A DNA stretch of 64,000 nucleotides from Aquimarina sp. Aq78. GTDB taxonomy: Bacteria > Bacteroidota > Bacteroidia > Flavobacteriales > Flavobacteriaceae. Where the stretch lies: assembly GCF_900299525.1 (NCBI RefSeq), contig NZ_OMKA01000026.1, forward strand, positions 1-64,000. The letters run 5' to 3'. The notes under the pieces are model-generated. The model did no database searches. It was not told where the DNA came from and was given only the letters and a program-made list of their open reading frames with translations. Below are positions 16,892 to 25,864 of this stretch, piece after piece (within the stretch, counting starts at the first letter, position 1; every line of letters starts with the position of its first letter). Position numbers and translations under genes: made by a program.

Positions 16892-17399
16892 AATAAAAAT
16901 AGCTACAAAAGCAGATACAGATGTTTTAGCACTTCTAGGTCGACTAACATGGGCTGAATCTCATGGTCATTATATCGAAGATAAAAGCGATGTATTAAAA
17001 TACCTTAACGAGAATTTTTCAGTTTTTAAAACGAAACAGAATATAAACAATCCCAAGCAACTTTTCTATATTATTTATGCAGATGATTTACCTGTCGGTT
17101 ATGCAAAATTAGTAGTAAATGCATCAAACGAAAATATTACATCACAAAACAGTTGTCAATTAGAACGAATTTTCATCCTAAATGATTTTATACCCTTAAA
17201 AATTGGACAACAGTTACTAAATTTTGTTGAAGAGCAAGCCAAAAAATTGCAATTAGATACCATGTGGCTCACCGTTTACATAAAAAACAATAGAGCCATT
17301 AGATTCTATGAAAGAAATGAATTTAAAAACGTTGGAGAATTAAATTTTATAGTCAATGGAAAAGGCTACGAAAATATAGTTTTCTCAAAAAAAGTATAA
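16884..17399 (+). CDS. GNAT-family N-acetyltransferase, 171 aa
   Basis: GNAT fold: VGYAKLVVN (strand 4), LERIFILNDFIPLKIGQQLL (acetyl-CoA-binding helix region with a degenerate Q/RxxGxG/A), and MWLTVYIKNNRAIRFYERNE (strand 5 and the FYxxxGF-like motif). It transfers an acetyl group from acetyl-CoA to a small molecule or protein amine. Coupled to the small membrane protein upstream. Confidence 0.88.
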   Translation: MIKIKIATKADTDVLALLGRLTWAESHGHYIEDKSDVLKYLNENFSVFKTKQNINNPKQLFYIIYADDLPVGYAKLVVNASNENITSQNSCQLERIFILNDFIPLKIGQQLLNFVEEQAKKLQLDTMWLTVYIKNNRAIRFYERNEFKNVGELNFIVNGKGYENIVFSKKV

Positions 17400-17440
17400 A
17401 TATGCAAGACTATTAAAAATCTAGGAATAGAAGAAAAAAC

Positions 17441-17539
17441 TACTGTCAACAATGTATAAGAAAACATAAGGGTTTTGGGTTTAATCAAAAAGTCTGTGCT
17501 TATCCTCTGTCCTACGATTTCTTATACTAACCGTTGTAG
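17441..17539 (+). repeat. attC-like site 7
   Basis: R'' core TACTGTCAAC (17441-17450). Perfect 9-bp stem TATAAGAAA (17455-17463) with TTTCTTATA (17518-17526). R' core GTTGTAG (17533-17539). R'' does not match the start core at 15950, consistent with an insertion or fusion inside this cassette. Confidence 0.7.
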
Positions 17540-17551
17540 TGCATTAAGGAA

Positions 17552-17596
17552 ATGACAAAAACCGAATTAATATATAAAGCAGGGAGTGTAATTTAA
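17552..17596 (+). pseudogene. Truncated cassette ORF remnant (14 codons)
   Basis: ATG 13 bp after the R' core reads MTKTELIYKAGSVI then TAA. Immediately beyond it begins a 4.3-kb minus-strand block (17618-21846). The position suggests that the cassette gene was cut off when this block arrived. Confidence 0.3.
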
Positions 17597-17617
17597 GCTC
17601 TGTAGTTGCTAGCTTTT

Positions 17618-18361
17618 TTACTCAATCCATTTTCTAAATTCGCTTGTTGCAGATGCGCTTGTAATCAAATGTTGTTTGTAGTTTTTGATTGAAATTGCCA
17701 ATCTGTCTCCAAAGTAAGGCTCAATTTTTTCGATGAAATTGATATTTACAATTTCACCACGATTAATTTGAAAAAACTCTTTGGGGTTTAATTCTTTTAT
17801 TAAATCAGATAACTTGTAGCGAAATTCATTTTCTTTTCCGTTTTCATCAATCCCGATGCATTTTCCGGCATTAGATAAAATTGCTCCCGTATTTTTTGTG
17901 CTTAAAATTTTTATTTCTGTTTTGGTTTTTATGATGATGCGTTCTTTGTAATTGTTGTTTAATTCGTGAATGGTTTCTGATATTTTCTTCCAATCAATCT
18001 CTTTGTTTTGTAGGCTTTCAAACTTTTCCATTGCTTTATTAAACTTGGTATAGCTAATGGGTTTTAGTAAATAAGCTATTCCGCTTACATCGAAAGCTTC
18101 TTGGTAAAAAGTGTTATAGGCGGTGGTAAAAATAATTGGGGATTTTATAATGTTGGTTTTCAATAGAGAAAACACATTTCCGTCTAACAATTCAATATCA
18201 GAAAACACTAAATCTACCTGTTCATTGGTTTGATACCATTTTTCAACTTCTTCTTTGCTTTGTAACGAGGCTACAATTTCGATGTTGCCATTGTATCGAA
18301 GAATATGGTCCGAAATGATTTCAATATTTATGGCTTCGTCTTCTATGATTAGTACTTTCAT
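17618..18361 (-). CDS. LytTR-family response regulator, 247 aa
   Basis: Receiver domain (VLIIEDEAINIEII at the N terminus; phospho-Asp in DLVFSDIELLDGN, about 55; Lys in AYLLKPISYTKF, about 102) and a C-terminal LytTR DNA-binding domain (EFFQINRGEIVNINFIEKIE). It pairs with the LytS-type kinase whose stop overlaps its start by 4 bp (ATGA). Probable target: the outer-membrane gene at 19477 on the same strand. Confidence 0.92.
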   Translation of the reverse strand: MKVLIIEDEAINIEIISDHILRYNGNIEIVASLQSKEEVEKWYQTNEQVDLVFSDIELLDGNVFSLLKTNIIKSPIIFTTAYNTFYQEAFDVSGIAYLLKPISYTKFNKAMEKFESLQNKEIDWKKISETIHELNNNYKERIIIKTKTEIKILSTKNTGAILSNAGKCIGIDENGKENEFRYKLSDLIKELNPKEFFQINRGEIVNINFIEKIEPYFGDRLAISIKNYKQHLITSASATSEFRKWIE

Positions 18362-19386
18362 ATTTCAGAAATTAGTGGGATTTCAACAATAAATTCAGTA
18401 TCAGTTTCTGTAAAAATAACGTCTTTGTTAAAATTGATTTCATATTGACGTTTTAAATAATCATTTCCCGTTCCCGTTCCGAGCGTAAAATCTACTTTAT
18501 TTAGTTTGTTTTTTATCACAATGGTATCCTCTTTCCGCGAAAGCGAAATTAATAGCGGATTTTTTTCACTCCCTTTATTGTGTTTTATCGCATTTTCTAT
18601 GCATAGTTGTAATGAACAAGGAATTATAAATCCGTTTGTGCTTTCGATACTATTTTCAATTTGATAGGCATTCCCGAAGCGTTTTTCCATTAAATTCATA
18701 TAACTTATTAAGAATGACAGTTCATCTTTCAACTCGGCCAATTGTTTTTTTCCATGTTTTAAATAGTAGCGATATACATCAGAAAAATCATCGATAAAAC
18801 TTTCTATTTGCTCCGGTTTTTTTCTTGCTAATCCTGATAAAACACTCAAATTATTGAATAAAAAATGAGGCTCTAAATTCTTTTGTAGCATTTGCGATTG
18901 TAACGTTGCTTTTTCTTTTTCGGTTTGCTCTAATTCTAATGTGGTTTTTTGAGATTGTCTGAAATATAAAAATGCAGAAGTAAGCGCAAAAATATCAACA
19001 AGTATAAAAGCAACTGACATCGTGTTTATAAATCTAATCATAAAATCATATTCATTATTGTTCATTATAATACCCAAAAGAACATAATCAATAATAACAC
19101 CAGCGATAACAAATAATAAAAAAGACAAAATATAAACCTTTACAAATTTTAGAATTGTATTTGTCGTGTCTATTCTATTAATGACTTTCCAAGAAACTAG
19201 TACTGATATTACCGAAACTGCAGAAAATAGAAAAACAGAAACGTGGTCGAAATAGTCATAAAAATCAATATCACTTTTAGTTCGCACGTTATGTAAAAGA
19301 TAAATTTTACCAGCATTACCTAGGAACAATAGGGCAATGACTATTAAAACTTGTTTTAGATTTATTTTTTGATTGAAAATCTTCAC
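18358..19386 (-). CDS. LytS-type membrane sensor histidine kinase, 342 aa
   Basis: About four membrane helices in residues 1-150, a coiled-coil linker, then the His_kinase domain with the phospho-His motif NLEPHFLFNNLSVLSGLARK (about 170-189) and an ATPase domain (CIENAIKHNKGSEKNP). Overlaps the response regulator by 4 bp, so the two form an operon. Confidence 0.92.
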   Translation of the reverse strand: MKIFNQKINLKQVLIVIALLFLGNAGKIYLLHNVRTKSDIDFYDYFDHVSVFLFSAVSVISVLVSWKVINRIDTTNTILKFVKVYILSFLLFVIAGVIIDYVLLGIIMNNNEYDFMIRFINTMSVAFILVDIFALTSAFLYFRQSQKTTLELEQTEKEKATLQSQMLQKNLEPHFLFNNLSVLSGLARKKPEQIESFIDDFSDVYRYYLKHGKKQLAELKDELSFLISYMNLMEKRFGNAYQIENSIESTNGFIIPCSLQLCIENAIKHNKGSEKNPLLISLSRKEDTIVIKNKLNKVDFTLGTGTGNDYLKRQYEINFNKDVIFTETDTEFIVEIPLISEI

Positions 19387-19476
19387 TGCTTTGTAATTTT
19401 AGATGTACAAAATACATTTTTACGCTAAAAAAAAGCTGTTTAAAATGTCTAATTCTTTAAACAGCTTTATTTTCGA

Positions 19477-21846
19477 TTAATTAGTTTTTGCTCTGTTTTG
19501 CTCTTCTTCGTTTCCAGAATTACGTTGCTTAACTTTTATCTTTTTGTTACCAAAGCTATAGTTTAGACCAATCTTCACACCTCGGGTATCAAAATAATTA
19601 TAGTATGTTTGGTCTATTCCGTTAGTTTTGGTGTTTACACTCGTTGCCTTACGCTTTAAAATATCGTTTACGGCTACTGTACAATTTAGTTTTTTGTCTA
19701 GTAACGAAAATTTTAATCCCAGGTCTAGACTCACCATTTCAGATATTGAAAAATACATCAATTTTTGTGGCGAGGCATAAATAAGCGTGGTTTCTGCTTG
19801 TATTGTTTTTGCTTCGTTTAAATGGAATGTATTTCGGTTATACAATTGAAAGTTCCATCTGCTTACTAATTCTGCGTCTAAATTAAACCCGTCTTTGTAT
19901 TGCGTATCCATTTTTGATACCGTTGCTTGGGTTGTCGTATTCCACCATTTTGTTGGGTTGTATATAAAAGTTTCAGTTAACCCGTAATTATAAGCTGTAT
20001 AAAAATTGTCAAATGTTACCACTATTCTTTGTTGTGCTCCATCTTCTGCTTTAATAATGTTGAAATATCCATTATCTACATAACTTACAAATGCTTTACT
20101 GATGAGTTTTCCTTTGTAAATGTGCTTTACTTCTAAATTCTCAGAAATTTGTGGTTTTAAAAACGGGTTTCCTTCTTGATACGAAATAGGATTAATGTAA
20201 AATCGAAACGGATTTAAACGCTCAAAACTAGGACGTTGAATTCTTCTGCTATAACTTAAATTAAACATATTTTCTCTACTAGGAGTATACCCTAAAAATA
20301 CAGATGGAAATAGTTTGTTATACGAATTGATATCGGTTTGATTGTTTGTTTCTGAAACTCCTTTTGTTCGAGTGTTTTCAAAACGAAGTCCGATTTTTGT
20401 TTGCCATTTTTTACCTAATGGTTTAGACATATCTGCATATATTGCATTAATATTTTCAGAATACATAAACTCATTACTTTGAGTTGGATCAAAAATTGGT
20501 GTGCCTGTAGTGGTATTGTAAAACGCTACATCGCTATCTGTTTTTGTAATTGTGGTTTTAACTCCGTAAGAAAAATTAGCCCACTTGCCTGGGTGTTCCA
20601 TATCTATTCTTCCGCTATAATTTTTAATGTTTTGATTGGTGCTGTTTTCTGCTTCAAAATAACTTTGGTTTGTAACAAATTGTTCACTGCTAAAACCTCT
20701 GTTAGAAGAATTATTGAAATTAAAGTAATCAACATCAATAGATAATTTTCTACCAAGCGTATCTAATTTTTGAATGTAATGCGCATTAATTGAGTGATTT
20801 TTGTTTGTTGTCTCGGCGTTACCTTCATTAATAGTGTACGTTCCATTACCATCATTTATCAGTGTTCTTCCACCATCGTTTATACCTTTATCTTCAGACA
20901 AACCTGTGTATAAAACTCCGACAGTAGCGTTATTTGTTACATTGTAATCTAAACCCAGCCTGCCCGAAATCATATTTTCTTTATTTTTCATATCAAGATT
21001 TGATACGGTCGAAGCCGATGGGTAAATAATATCAAATTGATTAAATTGTGCGGTATGTCCTTTAGTTCCATTTAACGAAGCGATTAAACTTACTTTGTTT
21101 TTATTGTAGTTAAATGTATTTCCAAAATTAAATAACGGATATGTTGCTTGGGTGTAAGAAGTTCTTATTTGATTATTCCAGCTATTTTCTTTTGATTTTT
21201 TTAGAACAATATTAATAAGTCCGCTATTGCCTTCTGCATCATATTTTGAAGGTGGTGTGGTAATAACTTCAATATCTTTAATATCATCGGATGCAATGCT
21301 GTTTAAATAAGCCGTTAGTTCGTTACCAGATAATTGTATAATTCTATCATTAACCATTACTTTTACAGTTCCTTTCCCTACAATGGCTAATTTGTCAGTA
21401 TCTACATTTACACTTGGTGTGGCTTTTAGTGCATCAAGCGCGGTTCCACCAGTACCTGCAACTGTGTTTTCTACGTTAAAAACTAATCTATCTACTTTTT
21501 GTTGAATAAGCTTTTTACGTGCTGTAATTACGACTTCTTGTAGTTGTTGTCCTTCTTCTTCTAAAACGATTGTTCCGATATTAGATTGAGTAGGGCTTAT
21601 TTTTTGGGTAGTAAATCCAACAAAACTAATTTCTATATATACATTTTCTTTCTTTGGCTCGATAGAAAACGCTCCATTTTCATCAGAAATCACCCCATTA
21701 ATTAGCGAATTATCAGTTGCACTTTTTGCAACCACATTGGCAAATAGAATAGGTTGGTTTTGTTTGTCGATTATTTTTCCTGTAAAAGTCTGTCCAAAAC
21801 TAATTGAACAAATAAAAGCGATTAAGAATGTAGTTATGATTTTCAT
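19477..21846 (-). CDS. Outer-membrane beta-barrel protein with carboxypeptidase-like regulatory and plug domains, 789 aa
   Basis: Signal peptide (SISFGQ, cut at about 18). A CarboxypepD_reg-like domain (FTGKIIDKQNQPILFANVVA) is followed by a plug-like domain (VVITARKKLIQQKVDRLVFN, then LDALKATPSVNVD) and a long barrel of the OMP_b-brl_3 type (GNTFNYNKNKVSLIASLNGT, YSRRIQRPSFERLNPFRFYI). TonB-dependent-like, though a clear TonB box is not visible. Probably regulated by the adjacent LytS/LytR pair. The three genes form a self-contained minus-strand module inside the array. Confidence 0.88.
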   Translation of the reverse strand: MKIITTFLIAFICSISFGQTFTGKIIDKQNQPILFANVVAKSATDNSLINGVISDENGAFSIEPKKENVYIEISFVGFTTQKISPTQSNIGTIVLEEEGQQLQEVVITARKKLIQQKVDRLVFNVENTVAGTGGTALDALKATPSVNVDTDKLAIVGKGTVKVMVNDRIIQLSGNELTAYLNSIASDDIKDIEVITTPPSKYDAEGNSGLINIVLKKSKENSWNNQIRTSYTQATYPLFNFGNTFNYNKNKVSLIASLNGTKGHTAQFNQFDIIYPSASTVSNLDMKNKENMISGRLGLDYNVTNNATVGVLYTGLSEDKGINDGGRTLINDGNGTYTINEGNAETTNKNHSINAHYIQKLDTLGRKLSIDVDYFNFNNSSNRGFSSEQFVTNQSYFEAENSTNQNIKNYSGRIDMEHPGKWANFSYGVKTTITKTDSDVAFYNTTTGTPIFDPTQSNEFMYSENINAIYADMSKPLGKKWQTKIGLRFENTRTKGVSETNNQTDINSYNKLFPSVFLGYTPSRENMFNLSYSRRIQRPSFERLNPFRFYINPISYQEGNPFLKPQISENLEVKHIYKGKLISKAFVSYVDNGYFNIIKAEDGAQQRIVVTFDNFYTAYNYGLTETFIYNPTKWWNTTTQATVSKMDTQYKDGFNLDAELVSRWNFQLYNRNTFHLNEAKTIQAETTLIYASPQKLMYFSISEMVSLDLGLKFSLLDKKLNCTVAVNDILKRKATSVNTKTNGIDQTYYNYFDTRGVKIGLNYSFGNKKIKVKQRNSGNEEEQNRAKTN

Positions 21847-22004
21847 AGTATATAATATTTCAAGATTAATGACACCCCAAAAGTATCTTGAGAGTGCAGT
21901 TTTCGAAATAGCTGTACAATGAATTGAGGGAAAAATGAAATGAATTAGGGGAAATAAAAAAGGCGTTCGACAAAATTGTTAACCCCCTTTTTAATATTGC
22001 TAAA

Positions 22005-22055
22005 CATAAACATAGATAGAATAAAGGATATATATCCTTTATTTCGTTGTTGTGC
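22005..22055 (+). repeat. Composite element D (right half)
   Basis: 'aaacataaacatagatagaa' followed by the palindrome ATAAAGGATATATATCCTTTAT (22021-22042) and R' core GTTGTGC (22049-22055). No left half was found. It marks the return to cassette organisation after the minus-strand module. Confidence 0.55.
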
Positions 22056-22135
22056 TTAATACGAGAAAAAAAACCAGGCAACCATTTTATCAGAATTTAC
22101 GTCTATTAAGTAAAGAACTTTAAAACCAATCCATA

Positions 22136-22927
22136 ATGAACAAAAAACAATTCTGGAATCAACTTACAATATTTGTAATTGTGCTTTTACTGATTTTATT
22201 AACAAGAGAATATTTTTCACAACGACTAATAGAAAACGGAATTGAATCATATCAAACTCATACTTTCCTGAAAATTGGTGCAAACCTGATTTTGATCGTA
22301 ATTTCGTATTTCTTTATTAAAAACAATGGACTCTTCAAAGTTGCTGGAATTAAAGGCACAAATCTACAAAAGTGGCACTTATTATTGTTTCCGCTTATTT
22401 ATTTAGTATTGCTCAACGCAATGATAATGGACGATATTGATACCAACATTCTATTTCCTAATATCGCTTTATTTTTAATCTATTCGATATCAATTGGATT
22501 TGCTGAAGAATTGAGTATTAGAGGTTTTTTGCAATCACACTTGATAAACTACTTAGGAAATACAAAAAAGAATTTTATTTTATCCGTTTTTGTATCTGCT
22601 TTATTTTTTGGGCTTATCCATATATTGAATTTTGACAAAGGAATTTATGGAGAATTATCGCAAGTTTGCTATGCTACTTTTATTGGGGTAATGTTTGGTG
22701 TTTTATTGGTGATTACAAAAAGAATTTATCCATTAATAATTGTACACGCAATAATTGATTTTGTCGGTGACTTAGACTCAGCAGGATTTCCAATTAAAGA
22801 AAAAATAAGTGACCCAATGTCAATCGAAAATGCTATTATTATTACATTACTTGCTTTGCCTTGCTTATTGTATGGAATATTTCTAATGAAAAAGTATGCA
22901 TTGATTGAACCAATAGAAAAGCATTAA
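22136..22927 (+). CDS. CPBP-family intramembrane metalloprotease (2 of 3), 263 aa
   Basis: Seven to eight hydrophobic helices. Motifs: FAEELSIRGFLQSHL (about 121-135, Glu-Glu and Arg), ALFFGLIHILNF (about 155-166) and IIVHAIIDFVGDL (about 200). Sequence clearly different from the CPBP proteins at 14998 and 34691, so it was not produced by recent duplication. Sole gene of a cassette whose start GTTGTGCTTAAT is complementary (10/12) to the sequence overlapping its stop codon. Confidence 0.88.
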   Translation: MNKKQFWNQLTIFVIVLLLILLTREYFSQRLIENGIESYQTHTFLKIGANLILIVISYFFIKNNGLFKVAGIKGTNLQKWHLLLFPLIYLVLLNAMIMDDIDTNILFPNIALFLIYSISIGFAEELSIRGFLQSHLINYLGNTKKNFILSVFVSALFFGLIHILNFDKGIYGELSQVCYATFIGVMFGVLLVITKRIYPLIIVHAIIDFVGDLDSAGFPIKEKISDPMSIENAIIITLLALPCLLYGIFLMKKYALIEPIEKH

Positions 22928-23278
22928 GCCCCACTCCCACTAGCGTCTCGCTAGTGGTAGTACTGTTTAGATAACCCAAAAGATACCCATCACTATCTAT
23001 TTTTAAAATAGTATGTTAAAAAATAAGGAACACCTTAGGGAGGTTTTTTATCCTCAATAATAATAGGTACATTTAGCAAGTAAACACAATCCCATACTTC
23101 AACTCTAATGAGTTGAAGTATGGGATTGTGTTTGGTAAAAATAAATGGTGATTGTGGTTTTCCACAATTATCTTATCAATGAATCATTGATATTGTACCT
23201 CGCAATATGAGTTTGATATAAATTTAAAAATAAACATACGCGGGATATAAAGGATATGTATTCTTTATTCTGTTTTTA
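22923..23278 (+). repeat. Enlarged composite attC-like element E
   Basis: R'' ATTAAGCCCCAC (22923-22934) includes the stop codon of the upstream gene. Nested hairpins follow: CCACTAGCG/CGCTAGTGG (22937-22957), a 24-bp perfect hairpin (23082-23133, listed separately), then 'attgtgg..ccacaat' and 'atcaatgaatcattgat'. The palindrome ATAAAGGATATGTATTCTTTAT precedes R' core GTTTTTA (23272-23278). No gene is present. This is the most complete version of the composite family in the window. Confidence 0.6.
23082..23133. terminator. Perfect 24-bp hairpin inside composite element E
   Basis: AAACACAATCCCATACTTC... (23082-23105) pairs perfectly with 23110-23133 around a TAAT loop. A homologous hairpin at 30222-30263 has different bases at two stem positions, each compensated on the other arm. 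Works as a terminator in shape, but there is no clean T tract; a DNA-structure role is equally possible. Confidence 0.6.
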
Positions 23279-23303
23279 ATTGCAATCTCATCAAAACTAA
23301 AAT

Positions 23304-24398
23304 ATGAATATAGAAAGATTACACAGAATTTTACTAGACTTACAAGAAGAACTGGATAATATTAACCAAGCCAACTTAATACAGCAAGTAGAAATACATC
23401 TACAAAATCAAGTAAGTCAACCAAACCAGCCTTCTCACCAAACTAATCTTGTAAAATCACTTGAAAATTTATATCAAGCTCTTTCTAAATCTAAATACAA
23501 TAAATATTCTCCAAGTTGGAAGCAAGTAATAGATGAAATTGCAGTTGATGATTTATTTGGAATTAAGCTTAAATCTAAAATAGAAAATATCTTATCTGCT
23601 AACGCTATTACTCCAGCAAAAGCACTTGCAGATATTAAAGAAATAAATAATGACTTCAAACAATTCAAAAGTGCAATAACCAATACTTTAAGTGGATTTG
23701 AAGAACTAGGAATTGAGGAAGAAATTCTTGAACCAGGACAATGTGAATTAGGTTATACTATCCCTCGTGAGTTCATTGACAATAAACTTTCTTCATTTAA
23801 AGATGAGATTAAGGAGTTAACCTTCATATTAAATCATATTTCAGAAGCTGTAGAAGGAGAGAAACAAGAATTCAAAATTAAAACTATTTCTTCAAGTGAT
23901 TTTCTTCTATATGTTATAATCGGTCTACAAGTTGCAGATGTATTATCCAAAGCCACCGAAAGAATTCTTAATCATTATAAACAAATACTTGAAATTAAAG
24001 TTTTAAGAAACCAACTTAGTGAAAAAGGAGTTCCTGCCGCTAAGACTAAGTATGTTGATTCATATGCTAACGGAATGATGGAATCTGAAATTAAAAAAAT
24101 TGCAAAGGAAGTTCTTGACGAACACTATAAAAGTGACAATGGAAGAAAAAACGAACTTGAAAATGGCGTTGTATTTGCCCTCAATAAACTAGCTAATAGA
24201 ATTGACAATGGGTTTAACGTAGAAATAAGAGTTGAACCTTTACCAAAACCAAAGAAAGACGAAGAGGTTACGGAGGAAAAACAAGCTGAAATTGATTTGG
24301 TGACTTCAATTCAGGAAAGTTCAGAAAAAATAGAATTCATAGAAACTGATGGTGAATCGATACTTAAATTGCCAGAAAATAGTGGAAATGAAGAATAA
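23304..24398 (+). CDS. Unknown cytoplasmic protein with coiled-coil regions, 364 aa
   Basis: No signal peptide; a single moderately hydrophobic stretch at about 203-218 (FLLYVIIGLQVADVLSK). The N terminus is a Gln/Asn-rich coiled coil (LHRILLDLQEELDNINQANL). The middle has EEEILEPGQCELGYTIPREF, which looks like a conserved patch. The C terminus is acidic and low-complexity. I do not recognise the family. Sole gene of its cassette. The stop is followed by an attC-like core after 10 bp. Confidence 0.7.
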   Translation: MNIERLHRILLDLQEELDNINQANLIQQVEIHLQNQVSQPNQPSHQTNLVKSLENLYQALSKSKYNKYSPSWKQVIDEIAVDDLFGIKLKSKIENILSANAITPAKALADIKEINNDFKQFKSAITNTLSGFEELGIEEEILEPGQCELGYTIPREFIDNKLSSFKDEIKELTFILNHISEAVEGEKQEFKIKTISSSDFLLYVIIGLQVADVLSKATERILNHYKQILEIKVLRNQLSEKGVPAAKTKYVDSYANGMMESEIKKIAKEVLDEHYKSDNGRKNELENGVVFALNKLANRIDNGFNVEIRVEPLPKPKKDEEVTEEKQAEIDLVTSIQESSEKIEFIETDGESILKLPENSGNEE

Positions 24399-24404
24399 AG
24401 CCAG

Positions 24405-24601
24405 CAGTTAACAATGGCTATAATTAATACGGGTTTCGATGCTTACCCCAAAGTTAAGTGCTTTTTAATTAAGTTCGCTAAATCTTTTGATTTGGTATTA
24501 AAAGAGAAAAATGAAAACAAAATACAAAAGATTTGGCTTGTGGCTTAACCGAAGATAATTGCTTATTTTCTGCCCTACTTGCCACATATTTAACGTTGGG
24601 A
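24405..24601 (+). repeat. attC-like site 8 (long loop)
   Basis: R'' CAGTTAAC (24405-24412), then AATGGCTATAATTAATACGG, closely similar to the site at 34083. The loop contains a perfect 10-bp stem AAATCTTTTG (24480-24489)/CAAAAGATTT (24525-24534). R' core GTTGGGA is at 24595-24601. The loop wording ('aatcttttgatttgg ... gatttggcttgtggctt') is one I associate with intergenic repeats of other flavobacteria (memory, not searched). Confidence 0.65.
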
Positions 24602-24624
24602 GTAATTTAAATCGACATTTGTCA

Positions 24625-25395
24625 ATGAAAGAAGAACAGAAAACTTATCTGGCAAAGCAACTTGACCAATCAACAGAATCTTTTGTCAATTTTTGGAAAG
24701 AAATGCAACGGTCTGAATTTCTCATGAGTTATCTTGAAGTTGGAAATAAATCCATCGAAAAAAATAAAGATGAAGCAAAAAAACACCTTCAAGATATCTA
24801 TAATAACGATGCAAATCCAGACAAGGCCAAAACTGAATTAAGCATTCTGTCTGAGAAATTTCTCAATATTAATTATTACGAAAATCACTTAAGCGCATTA
24901 ATTTACGTTCGCGCTTTGGACAATTTCATAACATACTTCAAAGAAATTCTTTCAGAAGTTGTCATCTCAAAGCCTCAAATACTGAAATCGAAGGAATCAG
25001 AAAATTTGGATTTTATTTTAGCATTTGATACGATGGACGAACTTGCTAAGGCGATTGCAACCAAAAAGATAGAAGAGCTATTTTACAAAGGAATTGAAGA
25101 CATCGAGAAATTTTTTAAAAAGAGACTTGGAATAAGCATATTTAAAAACGAAAATGAAAAATCTAATATCAATTTCCTTATAAAGCAACGAAATTTGGCA
25201 GTACATAATCGAAGAAAAATTTCGAAAGATTTCATAAAGCAATTTCCAGATTTTAATTTGGAAGATGGAAAATATTTGACTTACACTTTTAGTTACGTAA
25301 GTCAAATTAATCTTCTTCTATTTAATTTTTTAGTTGATATCGATGAAGAAATTTCTAAAAAATTTAAACTTAAAAAAATTGCATTAAGAGAGTAA
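24625..25395 (+). CDS. HEPN-like protein (putative RNase), 256 aa
   Basis: The start is set at ATG 24625 (MKEEQKTYLAKQLD); the longer frame from 24559 begins inside the attC-like site. All-helical, soluble. The C-terminal third has IKQRNLAVHNRRKISKDFIK (about residues 191-210) with the RNxxxH arrangement typical of HEPN RNase active sites. HEPN proteins of this kind occur in toxin-antitoxin and phage-defence systems. No partner nucleotidyltransferase/antitoxin is visible beside it. Sole gene of a cassette with 12/14 complementary ends (24595 and 25394). Confidence 0.6.
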   Translation: MKEEQKTYLAKQLDQSTESFVNFWKEMQRSEFLMSYLEVGNKSIEKNKDEAKKHLQDIYNNDANPDKAKTELSILSEKFLNINYYENHLSALIYVRALDNFITYFKEILSEVVISKPQILKSKESENLDFILAFDTMDELAKAIATKKIEELFYKGIEDIEKFFKKRLGISIFKNENEKSNINFLIKQRNLAVHNRRKISKDFIKQFPDFNLEDGKYLTYTFSYVSQINLLLFNFLVDIDEEISKKFKLKKIALRE

Positions 25396-25407
25396 ACTAC
25401 ACCCAAC
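25394..25407 (+). repeat. Orphan R'' half-site
   Basis: AAACTACACCCAAC overlaps the stop codon of the HEPN gene and complements (12/14) that cassette's start GTTGGGAGTAATTT. It continues 'aactgtataactaattgctgg' as a normal L'' arm but no L'/R' follows. The array is broken here by foreign sequence. Confidence 0.6.
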
Positions 25408-25417
25408 AACTGTATAA

Positions 25418-25654
25418 CTAATTGCTGGTTCTAAAAACTACAAAGCTCAAGAAATTGGAACAAAAAAATTCTTCAACGTAGCTTCTCACGAAGTTTTGAA
25501 ATTCTATCTCTATAGAAAATCTATTACGGAATTTACTGAGTCTAATCAAAGCCACTTTATGCTTAAAGAGATAGAGTCTTTACTAAATAACAAATCAACG
25601 CTCCCTCACATTATTTTTTCGACCATCGGTATATTAAATGCTTCCCTCACATAG
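25418..25654 (+). pseudogene. Coding-like fragment without start
   Basis: An open frame of 78 codons with protein-like content (AQEIGTKKFFNVASHEVLKF, SHFMLKEIESLLNN) but no start codon near its 5' end and fused to the repeat tract at its 3' end. Probably the tail of a gene cut by the rearrangement that broke the attC-like site at 25407. Family not recognised. Confidence 0.3.
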
Positions 25655-25841
25655 CTTTACCTCATCCCCGCATCACTTTTATCGACCATCGGTATAGGTA
25701 TAGCTTTCCGCGCATAGGTATACTTCACCCCCGCACTACTTTTATCGACCATCGGCATACCGGCAGCTTCCCCCGCAGGGGTAAAACAAACCCCCGCAAC
25801 AGGGTGAGTCTCCCCCGCTGCGCGGAGAGCCCAACCCTGTG
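25619..25841. repeat. 63-bp tandem repeats and GC-rich hairpin tract
   Basis: TCGACCATCGGTATA occurs at 25619-25633, 25682-25696 and (as TCGACCATCGGCATA) 25745-25759, spaced exactly 63 bp. GC-rich words (CCCCCGCA, TGCGGGG) lie between the copies. A long imperfect hairpin, ACAGGGTGAG...AACCCTGT, closes the tract (about 25798-25840). On the minus strand one frame (25657-25950) reads through the repeats as 21-residue units beginning PMVDKS, but it overlaps the real gene at 25865. Very different composition from the AT-rich surroundings. Confidence 0.6.
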
Positions 25842-25864
25842 CGGGGGCCAGTAATACCAACAGA

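Noticed and set aside
24559..24624. Upstream start for the HEPN-like gene
   Set aside because: The extra 22 codons lie in the attC-like site and R' core; ATG at 24625 is the natural cassette start.
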